NCBI GenBank assembly: GCA_003248315.1
Contig: QKWM01000001.1
Coordinates: forward strand, 744,001-808,000
DNA: 64,000 bases
Direction: 5' to 3'
Source of the DNA: Streptomyces sp. SW4
GTDB taxonomy: Bacteria > Actinomycetota > Actinomycetes > Streptomycetales > Streptomycetaceae
Part shown: positions 38,424 through 47,781 of the stretch, one piece after another
Numbering within the stretch: position 1 is the first letter of the stretch
How the letters are laid out: each line of letters begins with the position of its first letter
Position numbers and translations under genes: made by a program
Notes under the pieces: generated by a model
The model's input: only the letters and a program-made list of their open reading frames with translations
Databases searched by the model: none
Told to the model about the DNA's origin: nothing

Positions 38424-39315
38424 CCGGCGTCCTCGACAGCCTCGTCAACGGCCTGGCCCTCGGCTCGGTCTACGCCCTGATCGCCCTCGGCTTCGTCACC
38501 ATCTTCAAGGCCAGTGGCGTCCTCAGCTTCACCCACGGCTCCCTGCTGCTGCTCGGCGGCTACCTGGTCGCCGTCCTCCACGACGACCTCGGCTTCGCCG
38601 GCGCCCTCGCCCTGGCGATCGTCGTCACCGCACTGCTGGCCGGCGCCCTGGACCGGCTGCTCCTCCAGCGGATCGGCACCGACTCCCACGCCGCCCACGT
38701 CCAGACCATCGTCACCATCGGCATCGACATCGTCCTCGTCACCGACCTGGCCCGGCGCATCGGCGGCGACCTGCTGTCGACCGGCGACCCCTGGGGCGAC
38801 GCGGTCACCGACATGGGCCCGGTGACCGTCGCCGACAGCCGCGTCGCCGCCATCGTCGTCTCCGGCGCGGCCATCGCCGGCGCCTTCGCCCTCTTCCGGT
38901 TCACCCCCTGGGGACTGTCGCTCAGGGCGGCGGCCGAGGACGGGAGGCCGCCGCCCTCATGGGCGTACGGCTCACCCGCGTCCGCACCCTCGCCTGGTGC
39001 CTGGCCGGCGGACTCGCCGCCCTCGCCGCGATCTTCCTCGTCGCCTTCCCGGCCCCCGGTCTGGAACGCACCACCGGCCAGATCGCCCTCAAGGCCTTCC
39101 CGGCCGCCATCCTCGGCGGGATGGCCTCCCCGGTCGGCGCCCTGGTCGGCTCCATGCTGATCGGCCTCACCGAGGCCTTCGTCGCCGGCTACCAGGCCGA
39201 TCTGCACGTCCTCGGCGAGGGCTTCGGCGACGTCGCCCCCTACGCCGTGATGGTCCTCGTCCTCCTGGTGCGCCCCGCCGGGCTCTTCGCGGCGAAGGGA
39301 GCGGCCCGTGTCTGA
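38420..39315 (+). CDS. livH: branched-chain amino-acid ABC transporter, permease LivH (one frameshift)
   Basis: A permease of about 298 residues with several membrane segments. It starts LDSLVNGLALGSVYALIALGFVTIFKASGVLSFTHGSLLLLGGYL, the LivH pattern. The middle carries the EAA-like loop SLRAAAEDGEAAALMGVRLTRVRTLAWCLAGGLAALAAIFLV, and the end reads LVGSMLIGLTEAFVAGY...APYAVMVLVLLVRPAGLFA. One G of the GAGG/GGAGG stretch near 38945 is lost, which splits the ORF. ATGA overlap with livG. Its end overlaps the livM GTG. Confidence 0.87.
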
Positions 39316-40432
39316 CCTGCGCGGACGCGCCGCCCTCCTGCTGCCCGTCCTCCTGCTGTGCGCGCTGCCGTTCTACCTCGACGCCTTCTGGCTGCGCATC
39401 GGTCTGTTCTCCATGGCCGCCGCCATCGGCGCCGTCGGACTCGCCCTGCTCAGCGGCACCGCAGGACAGCTCTCCCTCGGCCACGCCTTCTTCCTCGCCG
39501 TCGGCGCCTACGGCTACGTGTGGCTGGCCGGAGAACCCGGGCCGGGCCTGCCGCCCGCCGTCGCCGCCGTGCTGGCCGTCCTGCTCGCGGGCGCCGCCGG
39601 GGGCCTGTTCAGCCCCGTCGCCGGCCGCGTCAAGGGCATCTACCTGGGCGTGGCCACCCTCGCCCTGGTCTTCCTCGGCCACCACGTCCTGCTCACCGCG
39701 GACTCCGTCACCGGCGGCTTCAACGGCCGCTCCGTCCCGCCGCTGGAGATCGGCGGCTTCACCTTCGCCCAGAGCGACCCCGAACTCGTCGTCCTCGGCG
39801 TGCCGTTCGGCGCCGAGGAACGCCTGTGGTACCTGGGCCTCGCCCTGTTCGCCCTCACCTGGTTCACCGCGCGCGGCCTGCTGCGCGGCCGCCCCGGCCG
39901 GGCCCTCGCGGCCCTCCGGGACAGCGAGACGGCCGCCTCCGTGATGGGCGTGCACGTGGCGCGCTACCGCTCCGCCGCGTTCGTCGTGTCCTCCATGTAC
40001 GCCGGGCTCGCCGGCGTCCTGCTCGCCCTGTCCTTCCGCCGCGTGGTGCCCGACTACTTCTCCCTCCTCCTCTCCGTCGACTACCTCGCCATGATCGTCA
40101 TCGGCGGCCTCGGCTCCGTGGCCGGCGCCACCGCCGGCGCCGTCTTCGTCACCGCGCTGCCCCTGCTCATGACCCGCTACGCCGACCAGCTGCCGCTCGT
40201 CGCCGCCCCGGGCTCCGGCGACGGCTCGATCGGCCCGACCGAGGCCGCCCGCTACCTCTACGGCGCCGCGATCGTCGTGATCCTGCTGTACGCCCCCGAC
40301 GGCCTGCACGGCCTCGCCCGCCGCCTGCGCGACCGCCTGCGGCGCCGGCGCCCCCTCACCCCCTCCTCCGGCCCCGGGACCCCGGCCCCGCCGCCCGCCA
40401 CCGCCGTACGAACCAAGGAGCACACCCCGTGA
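39308..40432 (+). CDS. livM: branched-chain amino-acid ABC transporter, permease LivM
   Basis: A 374-residue permease. Hydrophobic segments include ALLLPVLLLCALPFYLDAF, LFSMAAAIGAVGLALLSGTAGQLSLGHAFFLAVGAYGYVWLA (the LivM GQxSLGH motif), AVLAVLLAGAAGG and LALVFLGHHVLLTA. The EAA-type loop is ALAALRDSETAASVMGVHVARYRSAAFVVSSMYAGLAG. It forms the membrane channel with LivH. It starts at GTG 39308 inside the end of livH, and its stop overlaps the GTG of livK. Intact. Confidence 0.9.
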   Translation: MSDLRGRAALLLPVLLLCALPFYLDAFWLRIGLFSMAAAIGAVGLALLSGTAGQLSLGHAFFLAVGAYGYVWLAGEPGPGLPPAVAAVLAVLLAGAAGGLFSPVAGRVKGIYLGVATLALVFLGHHVLLTADSVTGGFNGRSVPPLEIGGFTFAQSDPELVVLGVPFGAEERLWYLGLALFALTWFTARGLLRGRPGRALAALRDSETAASVMGVHVARYRSAAFVVSSMYAGLAGVLLALSFRRVVPDYFSLLLSVDYLAMIVIGGLGSVAGATAGAVFVTALPLLMTRYADQLPLVAAPGSGDGSIGPTEAARYLYGAAIVVILLYAPDGLHGLARRLRDRLRRRRPLTPSSGPGTPAPPPATAVRTKEHTP

Positions 40433-41711
40433 ACCCCACGCACCGCCTCAGGCCCCGCCCCACCCGCACCGTCCTGGCCGCAGCCCTCGCCGCCGTGCTG
40501 CTCACGGGCACCGGATGCAGCTCCAAGGCCGGCGACGGCGACGGCGGCGGCGACGGCGCCGGCGGCGTCAAGACCGGCCCCGGCGTCGGCGCCGACACCA
40601 TCAGACTCGGCGCGCTGACCGACCTGACCGGGCCCTACGCCACCCTCGGCAAGAGCATCGTCCAGGCCCAGCAGATGTGGGCCGACGAGGTCAACGCCGA
40701 CGGCGGCATCTGCGGGCGCAAGGTCGAGATCGTCGTCAAGGACCACGGCTACGACGTGCAGAAGGCGGTCACCGCCTACGCCGACATCTCCCCGGACGTC
40801 GTCGCGATGCCCCAGGTCATCGGCTCCCCGGTGGTCGCGGCGCTCCTCGACGACATCGAACGCGACCAGGTCCTGACCTTCCCGCAGGCCTGGGCCGCCT
40901 CACTGCTGGGCAAGGACTCCGTCCAGGTCCTCGGCACGACCTACGACATCGACATGATCGCCGCCGTCGACTTCCTCACCCGCACCAAGAAGCTCGCCAA
41001 GGGCGACAGGATCGGCCACGTCTACTTCGAGGGCGACTACGGCACCAACGCCCTCGAAGGCTCCCAGTGGGCCGCGAAGCGGGCCGGGATGACGGTCGTC
41101 GGCCAGAAGATCAAGGCCACCGACACCGACCTGTCCGCGCAGGTGTCCGCGCTGCGCCAGGCCGGCGTCAAGGCCGTCCTGATCAGCGCCGGACCCGCCC
41201 AGACCGCCTCCCTCGTCGGCGTCGCCGCCTCCCGCGGCCTGAAGGTGCCGGTCGTCAGCAGCGCCCCCGGCTACGCCCGCAGCTGATGGAGACGCCCGCC
41301 GCGGCCGCCCTCGAGGCCATGCTGCACGTGGTCAGCGCCGCCCCCGCGGTCAGCGCCGACATCCCGGGCGTGAAGCGGATGGTCGCGGCGTACGAGAAGA
41401 AGTACCCCGGTTCCCCGGTCGACTCCGGCGTGCTCTCCGGGTACAACGCCGCCCAGGTGATGGGCGACGACCTGGAGAAGGCCTGCGCGCTGGGCAGCCT
41501 GACCCGCGAGGACGTGGTCAAGGCGCACCGCTCGCAGGAGGACGCCGACACCGGGCTCGGCACCCCGCAGGACTTCACCGACGTCTCCCGGCCCGCCAGC
41601 ACCTCCTCCTATGTGCTGAAGCCCGCCAGGAAGGCCGTCGGCGGCCTGGTGATCGCCGAGGAGGCGGCCGAGGTCCCCGGGGCCGAGGAGTACCTGCAGT
41701 CGCGCGGCTGA
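40429..41711 (+). CDS. livK: branched-chain amino-acid ABC transporter, substrate-binding lipoprotein LivK (one frameshift)
   Basis: A periplasmic-binding-type protein of about 427 residues anchored as a lipoprotein. The signal sequence RTVLAAALAAVLLTGTGCSS contains the lipid-modified Cys. It then has the LivK pattern IRLGALTDLTGPYATLGKSIVQAQQMWADEVNADGGICGRKVEIVVKDHGYDVQKAV, VLTFPQAWAAS, GHVYFEGDYGTNALEGSQWAAKRAGM and VLISAGPAQTASLVGVA. One C of a C4 run near 41277 is missing, which creates a false stop at 41284. The C-terminal third follows in another frame. GTG 40429 overlaps the livM stop. A terminator follows. Confidence 0.88.
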
Positions 41712-41732
41712 CCGGGACCGACGCCCAGCAGT

Positions 41733-41766
41733 CACCGGCGGCCTGACCCCTCGTCAGCCGCCGGTG
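41733..41766 (+). terminator. terminator of the liv operon
   Basis: CACCGGCGGC(C)TGAC and GTCAGCCGCCGGTG form a 14-bp stem with one bulged base and a short loop, 22 bp after livK. Confidence 0.78.
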
Positions 41767-41878
41767 CCGCCGGCCCGTTCCGGGACGGCATCCATGTGCG
41801 GGATCCGGTGAACGAGACGTGGCTCACGTTGTACTCTCTGTCCTGTCAGTGCAGTTGGCGTACGGAGCTGGGGGAAAG

Positions 41879-42697
41879 ATGCAAGCCGACAAGCAGCTGT
41901 CCACGGAGATCAACGCCAACGTGCCGACAGCCGCTCGTATGTACGACTACTACCTGGGCGGCAAGGACAACTACGCGGCCGACCGGGCCGCGGTCGAGGA
42001 ACTCGACAAGGTCGTCCCCAGCACCCGCGCGCTCGCCCTGAACAACCGGCGCTTCCTGCAGCGGGTGGTCAGGACCCTCACCGAGGAGTACGGCATCCGC
42101 CAGTTCCTCGACCACGGATCCGGCCTCCCCACGCAGGACAACGTCCACCAGGTCGCCCAGCGCATCGCCCCCGAGTCCCGCGTCGTCTACGTCGACAACG
42201 ACCCGATGGTGCTCGTGCACGGCCGGGCACTGCTGGACCAGAACGACCAGACCGCGGTCATCCACGCGGACATGCGCTCCACTGAGGAGATCTTCTCCCA
42301 CCCGGACACCCAGCGCCTGATCGACTTCTCCCAGCCGGTGGCCGTGCTGTTCAACTCGGTCTTCCACTGCATCCCGGACAGCGACACCGACGGCCCGCTC
42401 GCCGTCGTCCGCCGGGTGACCGAGCGGCTGGTGCCCGGCAGCTACGCCGTGCTGTGCCAGCTCGTCAGCGACGACCCCGAGGTCCGCGAGTCCGTGACCG
42501 CCTTCATGGACCAGGCCACGCAGGGGCACTGGGGCCGGGTCCGCGAGGAGAAGGACGTCGCGGAGTGGTTCGAGGGCATGGAGATCCTCGAGCCCGGCCT
42601 GGTGGAGGTCTCCACCTGGCGCCCGGACAACGAGGTGGCACCCCGGCAGACCACCCAGGAGTGGATCGAGTTCGGCGGCGTCGGCCGCATCGTCTGA
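41879..42697 (+). CDS. SAM-dependent methyltransferase (DUF574 / Methyltransf_19 family)
   Basis: A 272-residue protein of the actinobacterial SAM-methyltransferase family found beside WhiJ/DUF397 loci. It shows NVPTAARMYDYYLGGKDNYAADR near the N-terminus, GIRQFLDHGSGLPTQDNVHQVAQ (SAM-binding loop), RVVYVDNDPMVLVHGRALL (acidic ribose-binding position), and AVLFNSVFHCIPD. The substrate is unknown for the family. The ATG at 41879 was chosen over 41819 because GGGGGAAAG precedes it and the conserved part begins there. Convergent with the XRE regulator. A strong hairpin lies between. Confidence 0.85.
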   Translation: MQADKQLSTEINANVPTAARMYDYYLGGKDNYAADRAAVEELDKVVPSTRALALNNRRFLQRVVRTLTEEYGIRQFLDHGSGLPTQDNVHQVAQRIAPESRVVYVDNDPMVLVHGRALLDQNDQTAVIHADMRSTEEIFSHPDTQRLIDFSQPVAVLFNSVFHCIPDSDTDGPLAVVRRVTERLVPGSYAVLCQLVSDDPEVRESVTAFMDQATQGHWGRVREEKDVAEWFEGMEILEPGLVEVSTWRPDNEVAPRQTTQEWIEFGGVGRIV

Positions 42698-42717
42698 CCG
42701 GATCCGCCGCCCGACGG

Positions 42718-42761
42718 CACAGGGCCGCGTACACCCGCGGTGGGGTGTACGCGGCCCTGTG
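42718..42761. terminator. 19-bp perfect bidirectional terminator
   Basis: CACAGGGCCGCGTACACCC and GGGTGTACGCGGCCCTGTG form a perfect stem around a 6-nt loop. It lies between the convergent methyltransferase (ends 42697) and XRE regulator (ends 42788) genes. Confidence 0.88.
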
Positions 42762-42787
42762 GTGTCCGGGGCGGCGCGAGGCCCGCG

Positions 42788-43707
42788 TCAGGGCGCAGGG
42801 TAGCGCTCGTCCATCGTCCTGCGCAGCAGCCGGAGCGACTCGCGCGGCGTCAGCGCCTCGTCGGCCAGCCGGTCCAGCGCGACGCGGTACTCCTCGGTCT
42901 CGTCGCGGTCCTCAAGGAAGTTGGCGCTCCGGATGTGCTCCAGGTAGACCACGTCGGGCAGGTCGGCTCCCCAGAAGCGCAGATAGGTGACGGGGATCGC
43001 GGGCGCCGACGCGTTCGTCACGTCCAACGGCACGATCTGCAGGGACACATGCGGCCGCTCGGCCATCGCCGCCAGGTGCTCCAGCTGCTCCCGCATCACC
43101 GCGGGACTGCCGAGGACACGCAGCAGCACCGACTCGTCGATGACCGCCCACAACTGCGGTGCGTCCGCACGCTCCAGCAGTTGCGCCCGCCGCATCCGCA
43201 GCTCGACGCGCCGCTCGACCTCGGAGGCGGGCGCGTTCGGCAGGCCCCGCTCGACCACGGCGCGGGTGTACGCCGGCGTCTGCAACAGCCCGGGACGTAC
43301 TGGATCTCGAACGTCCGGATCGTCGCCGCGGCCTCCTGGAGCCCGACCAGCCGGTCGAACCACTCCGGCATCAGCCGCTTGTCGTACCGCTGCCACCAGC
43401 CGGGCTCACCGGCCCGCTTCAGCAGCTTGAGCAGGACCGAGGCCTCGTAGTCGTCCGTGCCGTACAGCCGCAGCAGCGCGCGGACGTCGGTCTCCGTCGG
43501 CGGCCTGCGGCCCTTGCCCGACTCGATCCGGGACAGCTTCGCCGCACTGAACCCCAGCTCACGGGCGGCCTGGTCCTGAGAGAGACCGGCGTCCTCGCGG
43601 AAACCCGCCAGCTGCACGCCGACGAGCATCTTCAGCAGGGTGGGAGCCGGCTCGGGCCGGTCCAGATAGGGTTCGAGGCGGGAGAGGCGAGGCGACGCGG
43701 CGGACAT
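42788..43707 (-). CDS. WhiJ-like XRE regulator with DUF5753 (Scr1) domain (one frameshift)
   Basis: A protein of about 306 residues. The N-terminal XRE HTH is MLVGVQLAGFREDAGLSQDQAARELGFSAAKLSRIESGKGRRPPTETDVRALLRLYG. The DUF5753/Scr1 domain contains WWQRYDKRLMPEWFDRLVGLQEAAATIRTFEIQYVPGLLQTPAYTRAVVERG and, at the end, AHIRSANFLEDRDETEEYRVALDRLADEAL-like residues. This is the WhiJ-type regulator class that works with DUF397 proteins in Streptomyces development and antibiotic control. One base is missing near 43293. It is followed in the opposite order by the DUF397 gene at 43828, forming the typical pair. Confidence 0.85.
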
Positions 43708-43827
43708 CCTGACTCCCAGCAGACCGGCAGACTTGAGACATACACTATCGCATCCCGTCCGCCGTGCCGCATCCTCCCGGCCACAAGCGGCAGTTGGCCT
43801 TCCGTGGCCGGCCCGAGCGCTCCGTCG

Positions 43828-44055
43828 TCAGAGCAGGTGGTCGAACTCCCCGTCCTTGGCCCCGGCCACGAAGGCCGCCACCTCGGCCGGGGTGTAGACG
43901 AGCGCCGGGCCGTCGGGATCGCGGGAGTTGCGCAGCGCGACGCCGCCGTCCACCAGGGCGACCTCGACGCAGTTGCCCTCGGCGTTACTGTGCCGGCTCT
44001 TCGTCCAGCGGGCGTCCAACGAGCTGGCCCGCACTCCGTTCCGCACTGGTGGCAC
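43828..44055 (-). CDS. DUF397 protein (WhiJ-locus partner)
   Basis: A 75-residue DUF397 protein: LDARWTKSRHSNAEGNCVEVALVDGGVALRNSRDPDGPALVYTPAEVAAFVAGAKDGEFDHLL shows the family's KSSxS-like, GNCVEVA and V(A)LRDS-like motifs. Such proteins are thought to modulate the neighbouring WhiJ-like regulator. The GTG at 44055 follows AAGGAGA with ideal spacing, so I prefer it to the longer frame starting at 44223. It lies 120 bp upstream of the XRE gene on the same strand. Confidence 0.85.
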   Translation of the reverse strand: MPPVRNGVRASSLDARWTKSRHSNAEGNCVEVALVDGGVALRNSRDPDGPALVYTPAEVAAFVAGAKDGEFDHLL

Positions 44056-44139
44056 CGCAGTCTCCTTGCCTGTTTCGGGGAAGCGGACACGAGCCTTCCC
44101 ACCCGCATGCGCTTCCAGCCGATTTTCCGCGCAATTTCT

Positions 44140-44176
44140 CGTGCAATTGCACGCGAGCGCTGTCAGCGTGGATAAT
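44140..44176 (+). promoter_or_regulatory. promoter with palindromic operator for the ATPase gene
   Basis: TTGCAC (44147-44152), 18 nt, GATAAT (44171-44176) is a good sigma-70-like promoter. The perfect palindrome CGTGCAATTGCACG (44140-44153) covers its -35 box, as expected for a repressor such as the WhiJ-like protein encoded at 42788. Confidence 0.65.
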
Positions 44177-44235
44177 AGCCGCGGCGTCAACCCCCTTGGA
44201 GACGCCCGGACCTGACGTCGCATCGAGGAGATGCC

Positions 44236-44755
44236 GTGTCACCACCTGCGTACCGAACGCTCCCGGCGCGGAGCGAACCCGTCTCGGCGGCAGGCGGAGC
44301 GAGCCCGTGCGACCTGCGGCTGCGCACGGCGCGACCGGACGCGGCCCCGGACTCGGCGGCGCTGCGGATCGCGTGCAGCGCGGAGGGCTTCGCCCGGGCC
44401 AGGGCCTTCACCCGGGACACGCTGAGCGGCTGGGCGCTCGACCATCGCTGCGACGACGCCGTCCTGGTCATGACCGAGCTGGCCTCGAACGCCCTGGCGC
44501 ACGGATCGCCCGCGGCGCCGCCCGGGACCGGCGAGATCGGACTGGGACTCGCCCTGCACTCCGGATTCTTCACGCTGAGCGTCTCCGACACCGGGGACGA
44601 CGCACCCGTGTACGCCCGGCCCGACGGCCCGACCTGCGGGAACACGGCCGTGGGCTGTGCATCGTCGACGCACTGGCCGACGAGTGGGGATGGTCGCCCA
44701 GACCCCCGCCGGCAAGACCGTCTGGGCCACGTTGTCGACCAGCCCCCTGATCTGA
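44236..44755 (+). CDS. RsbW-like ATP-binding (HATPase) regulatory protein (two frameshifts)
   Basis: A histidine-kinase-like ATPase of about 173 residues: GFARARAFTRDTLSGWALDHRCDDAVLVMTELASNALAHG is the N-box, with Glu/Asn binding Mg-ATP. FTLSVSDTGDDAPVYARPD is a G1-like box, followed by GLCIVDALADEWGWSP and TPAGKTVWATL. Such single-domain ATPases act as anti-sigma factors or kinases of anti-anti-sigma proteins. They commonly accompany WhiJ/DUF397 pairs, as here. The last 35 residues need two base corrections (near 44653 and 44700). The GTG at 44236 follows GAGGAGA. Confidence 0.8.
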
Positions 44756-44779
44756 CCCGACCGCCGCGGAAAGGCCCCC

Positions 44780-45322
44780 ATGCGTAGCGCTCCGATCCAG
44801 CAGCCGAGCACGCAGCGCGCCGACCGTCGCACGCCACCGACCGGAACGGCCCGGACCGCCCCCTCGCCGGGCTCGACCAGATTCCCTGGGCGGAGATCCA
44901 GGACTCCAGCGGCAGCGCCGCCGCCATCCCGCGGCTGCTGCACGACGTCGCCTGGGGCGACCCCGACACCGCCGGGCGGCCCTGGACGACCTGCGCCGCC
45001 GCATCTGCCAGTACGGCTTCGTCGTCGAGCAGGCCACCGCCGCCACCGTTCCGTTCCTGTGGGAGCTGGCCCAGCGGCCCGAGGTCAGCTGCCGGGCCCA
45101 GATCATCCACCTGCTCAGGAGCATCGCCGACGCCCGGCAGTGGGAGAGCACCGCCGCCGTCTACCCGAAGCTCCTCAATCACCGTGAGAACCCGGTGGCC
45201 TGGGAGCGCGCGGCCCGCCAGGCCGTCCGCGCCCGCCGTGGCGACCTGCGCCGGCTGCTCGCCGAGGACGACACCGAGGTCGCCCGCGCCAGCACCGAAC
45301 TGGCGCGCACCCTGGGGAGTAG
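44780..45322 (+). CDS. conserved hypothetical protein with HEAT-like helices (several frameshifts)
   Basis: The fragments assemble to about 182 residues: LAGLDQIPWAEIQDSSGSAAAIPRLLHDVAWGDPDTAG, ALDDLRRRICQYGFVVEQATAATVPFLWELAQRPEVSCRAQIIHLLRSIADARQWES, then VYPKLLNHRENPVAWERAARQAVRARRGDLRRLLAEDDTEVARASTELARTLG. The helical repeats resemble HEAT repeats. The function is unknown. Restoring one G at 45316 gives an in-frame TAG at 45320-45322, which I take as the true end. It starts 25 bp after the RsbW-like gene and is probably co-transcribed. Confidence 0.6.
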
Positions 45323-45523
45323 GAGGGACCGCGCCCTCCGCGGGGAGACGGCGCGTGCCCGCACGGCCCTCGGCGTCAGGTTTCGGCCAAGTCGTCGCCG
45401 ATGTCAGGGTCGAGAGGAGCGGTAAGCGACCATTTCTGGTCAATTGCGAGCGTGCGTGCGCACGGTGTGAATGTTTCTGCCGGGTCCGGGCATACGCAGC
45501 GAAAATCGAGAGAGGGGCGCTTC

Positions 45524-45784
45524 GTGCTCGTACCGGACCCGAAGGTCGTCAGGGAGTTGCTGACGCGTTACGCGTCGCTGCGGATCGCTCAGGCGGAACG
45601 GGAGAGGCCGGCGACGGCGCGCGAGCTGGCGGACGTCAGCTACACGCTGTGCGTGATGATGGGAACGACCAGCATCCACGACGCGGTGGAGCGGGCGGAC
45701 GCCCTGCTGCTCGCCAAGGGATGCCCGACCGCCGCCCGACGGGCGGACCAGGACGGCGAGAGCGACCTGTCGCTGGCCGTGTGA
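45524..45784 (+). CDS. DUF5133 domain protein
   Basis: An 86-residue protein with the DUF5133 pattern (LVPDPKVVRELLTRYASLRIAQAERERPATARELADVSYTLCVMMGTTSIHDAVERADALL). It is a small helical domain common in Streptomyces, related to the ANTAR-like proteins, with unknown role. The GTG at 45524 follows AGAGGGG. The open frame extends to 45401 but the conserved part begins right at this GTG. A hairpin follows the stop. Intact. Confidence 0.78.
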   Translation: MLVPDPKVVRELLTRYASLRIAQAERERPATARELADVSYTLCVMMGTTSIHDAVERADALLLAKGCPTAARRADQDGESDLSLAV

Positions 45785-45789
45785 CCGCC

Positions 45790-45808
45790 GGGGTCCTTCG
45801 CGGACCCC
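45790..45808. terminator. short bidirectional hairpin
   Basis: GGGGTCC TTCGC GGACCCC lies between the DUF5133 stop (45784) and the end of the convergent GlxA-like gene (45813). Confidence 0.7.
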
Positions 45809-45812
45809 TTCC

Positions 45813-46781
45813 CTAGGAGCGGTCCGCCGGGGCGGCCGGTCTGCCGTGGAACGCCGCGCGATAGGCGTGCGGCGTGGTGCCGACCACCCGGCGGAACCGC
45901 TCCCGCAGCGCGGTCGGGGAGCCGAACCCCGCCTGGCGCGCGATCCGTTCGACCGGGTGGTCGCTGTTCTCCAGCAGGTACTGCGCCCGCCGGACCCGGG
46001 CCCGCAGCACCCACTGCAGCGGCGTGGTGCCGGTCTGCTCGCGGAACCGGCGGCTGAAGGTGCGCTCGCTCATCCCCGTGCGCGCCGCCATCGCCGCGAG
46101 GGTGATCTCGCCGGCCAGATTGTCCTCGATCCACTCCAGCACGGGCTCCAGTTCCGAGCCGCGCGGCACCGGCGGGTGCCGCTGCACGATGAACTGGGCC
46201 TGCCCGCCCTCCCGTTCCAGCGGCATCACGCACATCCGCGCGGCGTGGGCGGCGACCGCCGAACCCAGGTCGCGCCGGATCATGTGCAGGCACATGTCCA
46301 GCCCGGCCGCGGCCCCCGCGGACGTGAGGATCTGCCCGTTGTCCACGTAGAGCACGTCCGGCTGCACCTCCACACGCGGATACCGGCGGGCCAGTTCCCC
46401 GGCCGCCATCCAGTGCGTCGTGGCGCGCAGCCCGTCCAGCAGCCCGGCCTCCGCCAGGACGAAGGCGCCCACGCAGACGGAAGCGATCCGCGTCCCCGCC
46501 CCGGCCGCCCGCCGCAGGGCCTCAAGGACCCGCCCGGAGGGCGGGCCGGACTCCTCGGAGCGGCCCGGCACGATGATCGTGTCCGCGTCCCGGAGGGCGT
46601 CCAGCCCCAGGTCGATCCGCAGGCCGAGCCCCGCCGTGCGCACCTCCGGGGTCTCGGAGCACAGCCGGACCCGGTAGGGCCTGCGCCCGTCGGGGAGCCG
46701 CGTCCAGTCGAAGGTCTGCAGCGGCGCGGCCATGTCGAACGGCACCACGTCGTCGAGGACCAGGATCGCCACGGTGTGCAT
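45813..46781 (-). CDS. GlxA-family (DJ-1/PfpI plus AraC HTH) regulator
   Basis: A 322-residue regulator. The N-terminal DJ-1/PfpI-like domain (VAILVLDDVVPFDMAAPLQTFDW, DTIIVPGRS, RIASVCVGAFVLAEAGLLDGLRATTHW with the conserved nucleophile-elbow Cys) is joined to a C-terminal AraC double HTH (WIEDNLAGEITLAAMAARTGMSERTFSRRFREQTGTTPLQWVLRARVRRAQYLLENSDHPVERIARQAGFGSPTALRERFRRVVGTTPHAYR). The ATG at 46781 has a TAGGGT box ending 8 nt upstream and no ribosome binding site, so it is probably leaderless. The alternative ATG at 46790 would lie inside that box. Intact. Targets unknown. Confidence 0.88.
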   Translation of the reverse strand: MHTVAILVLDDVVPFDMAAPLQTFDWTRLPDGRRPYRVRLCSETPEVRTAGLGLRIDLGLDALRDADTIIVPGRSEESGPPSGRVLEALRRAAGAGTRIASVCVGAFVLAEAGLLDGLRATTHWMAAGELARRYPRVEVQPDVLYVDNGQILTSAGAAAGLDMCLHMIRRDLGSAVAAHAARMCVMPLEREGGQAQFIVQRHPPVPRGSELEPVLEWIEDNLAGEITLAAMAARTGMSERTFSRRFREQTGTTPLQWVLRARVRRAQYLLENSDHPVERIARQAGFGSPTALRERFRRVVGTTPHAYRAAFHGRPAAPADRS

Positions 46782-46788
46782 GACCCAC

Positions 46789-46794
46789 ACCCTA
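46789..46794 (-). promoter_or_regulatory. -10 box of the glxA-like leaderless transcript
   Basis: TAGGGT on the minus strand, with a 7-nt gap to the ATG at 46781 and no Shine-Dalgarno sequence. Confidence 0.45.
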
Positions 46795-46973
46795 GGGCTA
46801 TTCCGGCCGTGCGCGGGAGCTGCGGGCCCGTCGACGGCCGGGAGAACACCGCTGGTGAGGGTGTTGGCGAGAATCCGTGGGAAGCTGTCGTTTCAGCCAC
46901 TGGGCGAGCGGGCGCCGCCTTCCTAGCGTGGGACTTCCGATCGTCGCCCTCGCGTCCTACGGAGTCCCGACCG

Positions 46974-47449
46974 ATGACCAAGTTCCTGCTGTCCCTGCAC
47001 GTCCTCGCCGCCATCGTCGCCGTCGGTCCCGTCACCGTCGCGGCGAGCATGTTCCCGCCCGCGGTCCGCCGGGCGGGCCTGCCGGGCGCCGGTGCGGAGG
47101 ACACCGGTGGCGGGATCGGCACGGTACGGCTGCTGCACCGGATCTGCCGGGTCTACGCGGGGCTCGGCATCGCGGTGCCGGTGCTCGGTCTCGCCACCGC
47201 GCTGGCCATGGGGGTCCTGGGCGACACCTGGCTCGTGGTCTCCATGACGCTGACGGCCGCCGCCGCGGGCGTGCTGATCGCCTTCGTTCTGCCCCGCCAG
47301 GAGGAACTGCTCGGGCTGCTGAGCGAACGCCGGCCCGTCGAACGGGCCGGCGCCGCCCGGCTGGCGATGTTCACCGGGGTGTTCAACCTGTTGTGGGCCA
47401 CGGTCACCGTCCTGATGATCGTCCGCCCGGGTCCACGACCGGGGCGTGA
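46974..47449 (+). CDS. DUF2269-like integral membrane protein
   Basis: A four-helix membrane protein: LSLHVLAAIVAVGPVTVAASMF, RVYAGLGIAVPVLGLATALAMGVLG, WLVVSMTLTAAAAGVLIAFVLP and MFTGVFNLLWATVTVLMIV. The family is of unknown function. The frame as read continues to 47504, but restoring one G near 47430 gives the ending RPGSTTGA and a stop at 47449, which I consider the true C-terminus. A TAGCGT box (46924-46929) could be its -10. It is divergent from the GlxA-like regulator, which may control it. Confidence 0.7.
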
Positions 47450-47560
47450 GCGCCCGCGTCACCACCTGGACGGAACGCACCCCGACGGGTGGACGGCCGC
47501 CTAGACTGCTCAGTCGCGCCTGACGCACAGGGGCTGACGACACGAAAGGCACGTTGACGG

Positions 47561-47759
47561 GTGTTCCAGGATTCCCCCATCTACGACCGACTGGTCGCCG
47601 AATGCGGCGACGTTCCCGCGCAGGTGCGCAGGGAGGCCGAGCGCGTGAGCCGGGAGCTGGAGGTCGTCATGCGCCCACGGCACCCGCTCGGCGAGCGCCC
47701 GCCGTCCCCGGCAACGGCTGGCAGCGTGCCGGAATGCTGCCCGGGCCCGCCCGAACTGA
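47561..47759 (+). CDS. small hypothetical protein (frameshifted)
   Basis: A short protein beginning FQDSPIYDRLVAECGDVPAQVRREAERVSRELEVVMRP, a helical charged segment that looks conserved. The rest (about 25 residues) must be read with two single-C corrections and then ends at 47759. As printed, the frame runs on to 48145 through the antisense of the ligase gene, which I do not believe. GTG start, preceded by a TAGACT box near 47504. Function unknown. Confidence 0.5.
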
Positions 47760-47781
47760 CCGCACCGCCAGACCCGCCCGG

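Noticed and set aside
47667..47781. C-terminal extension of the TgmB-like ligase
   Set aside because: The extra residues are low-complexity and overlap the opposite-strand gene. Adding one base near 47795 gives a normal stop at 47782.
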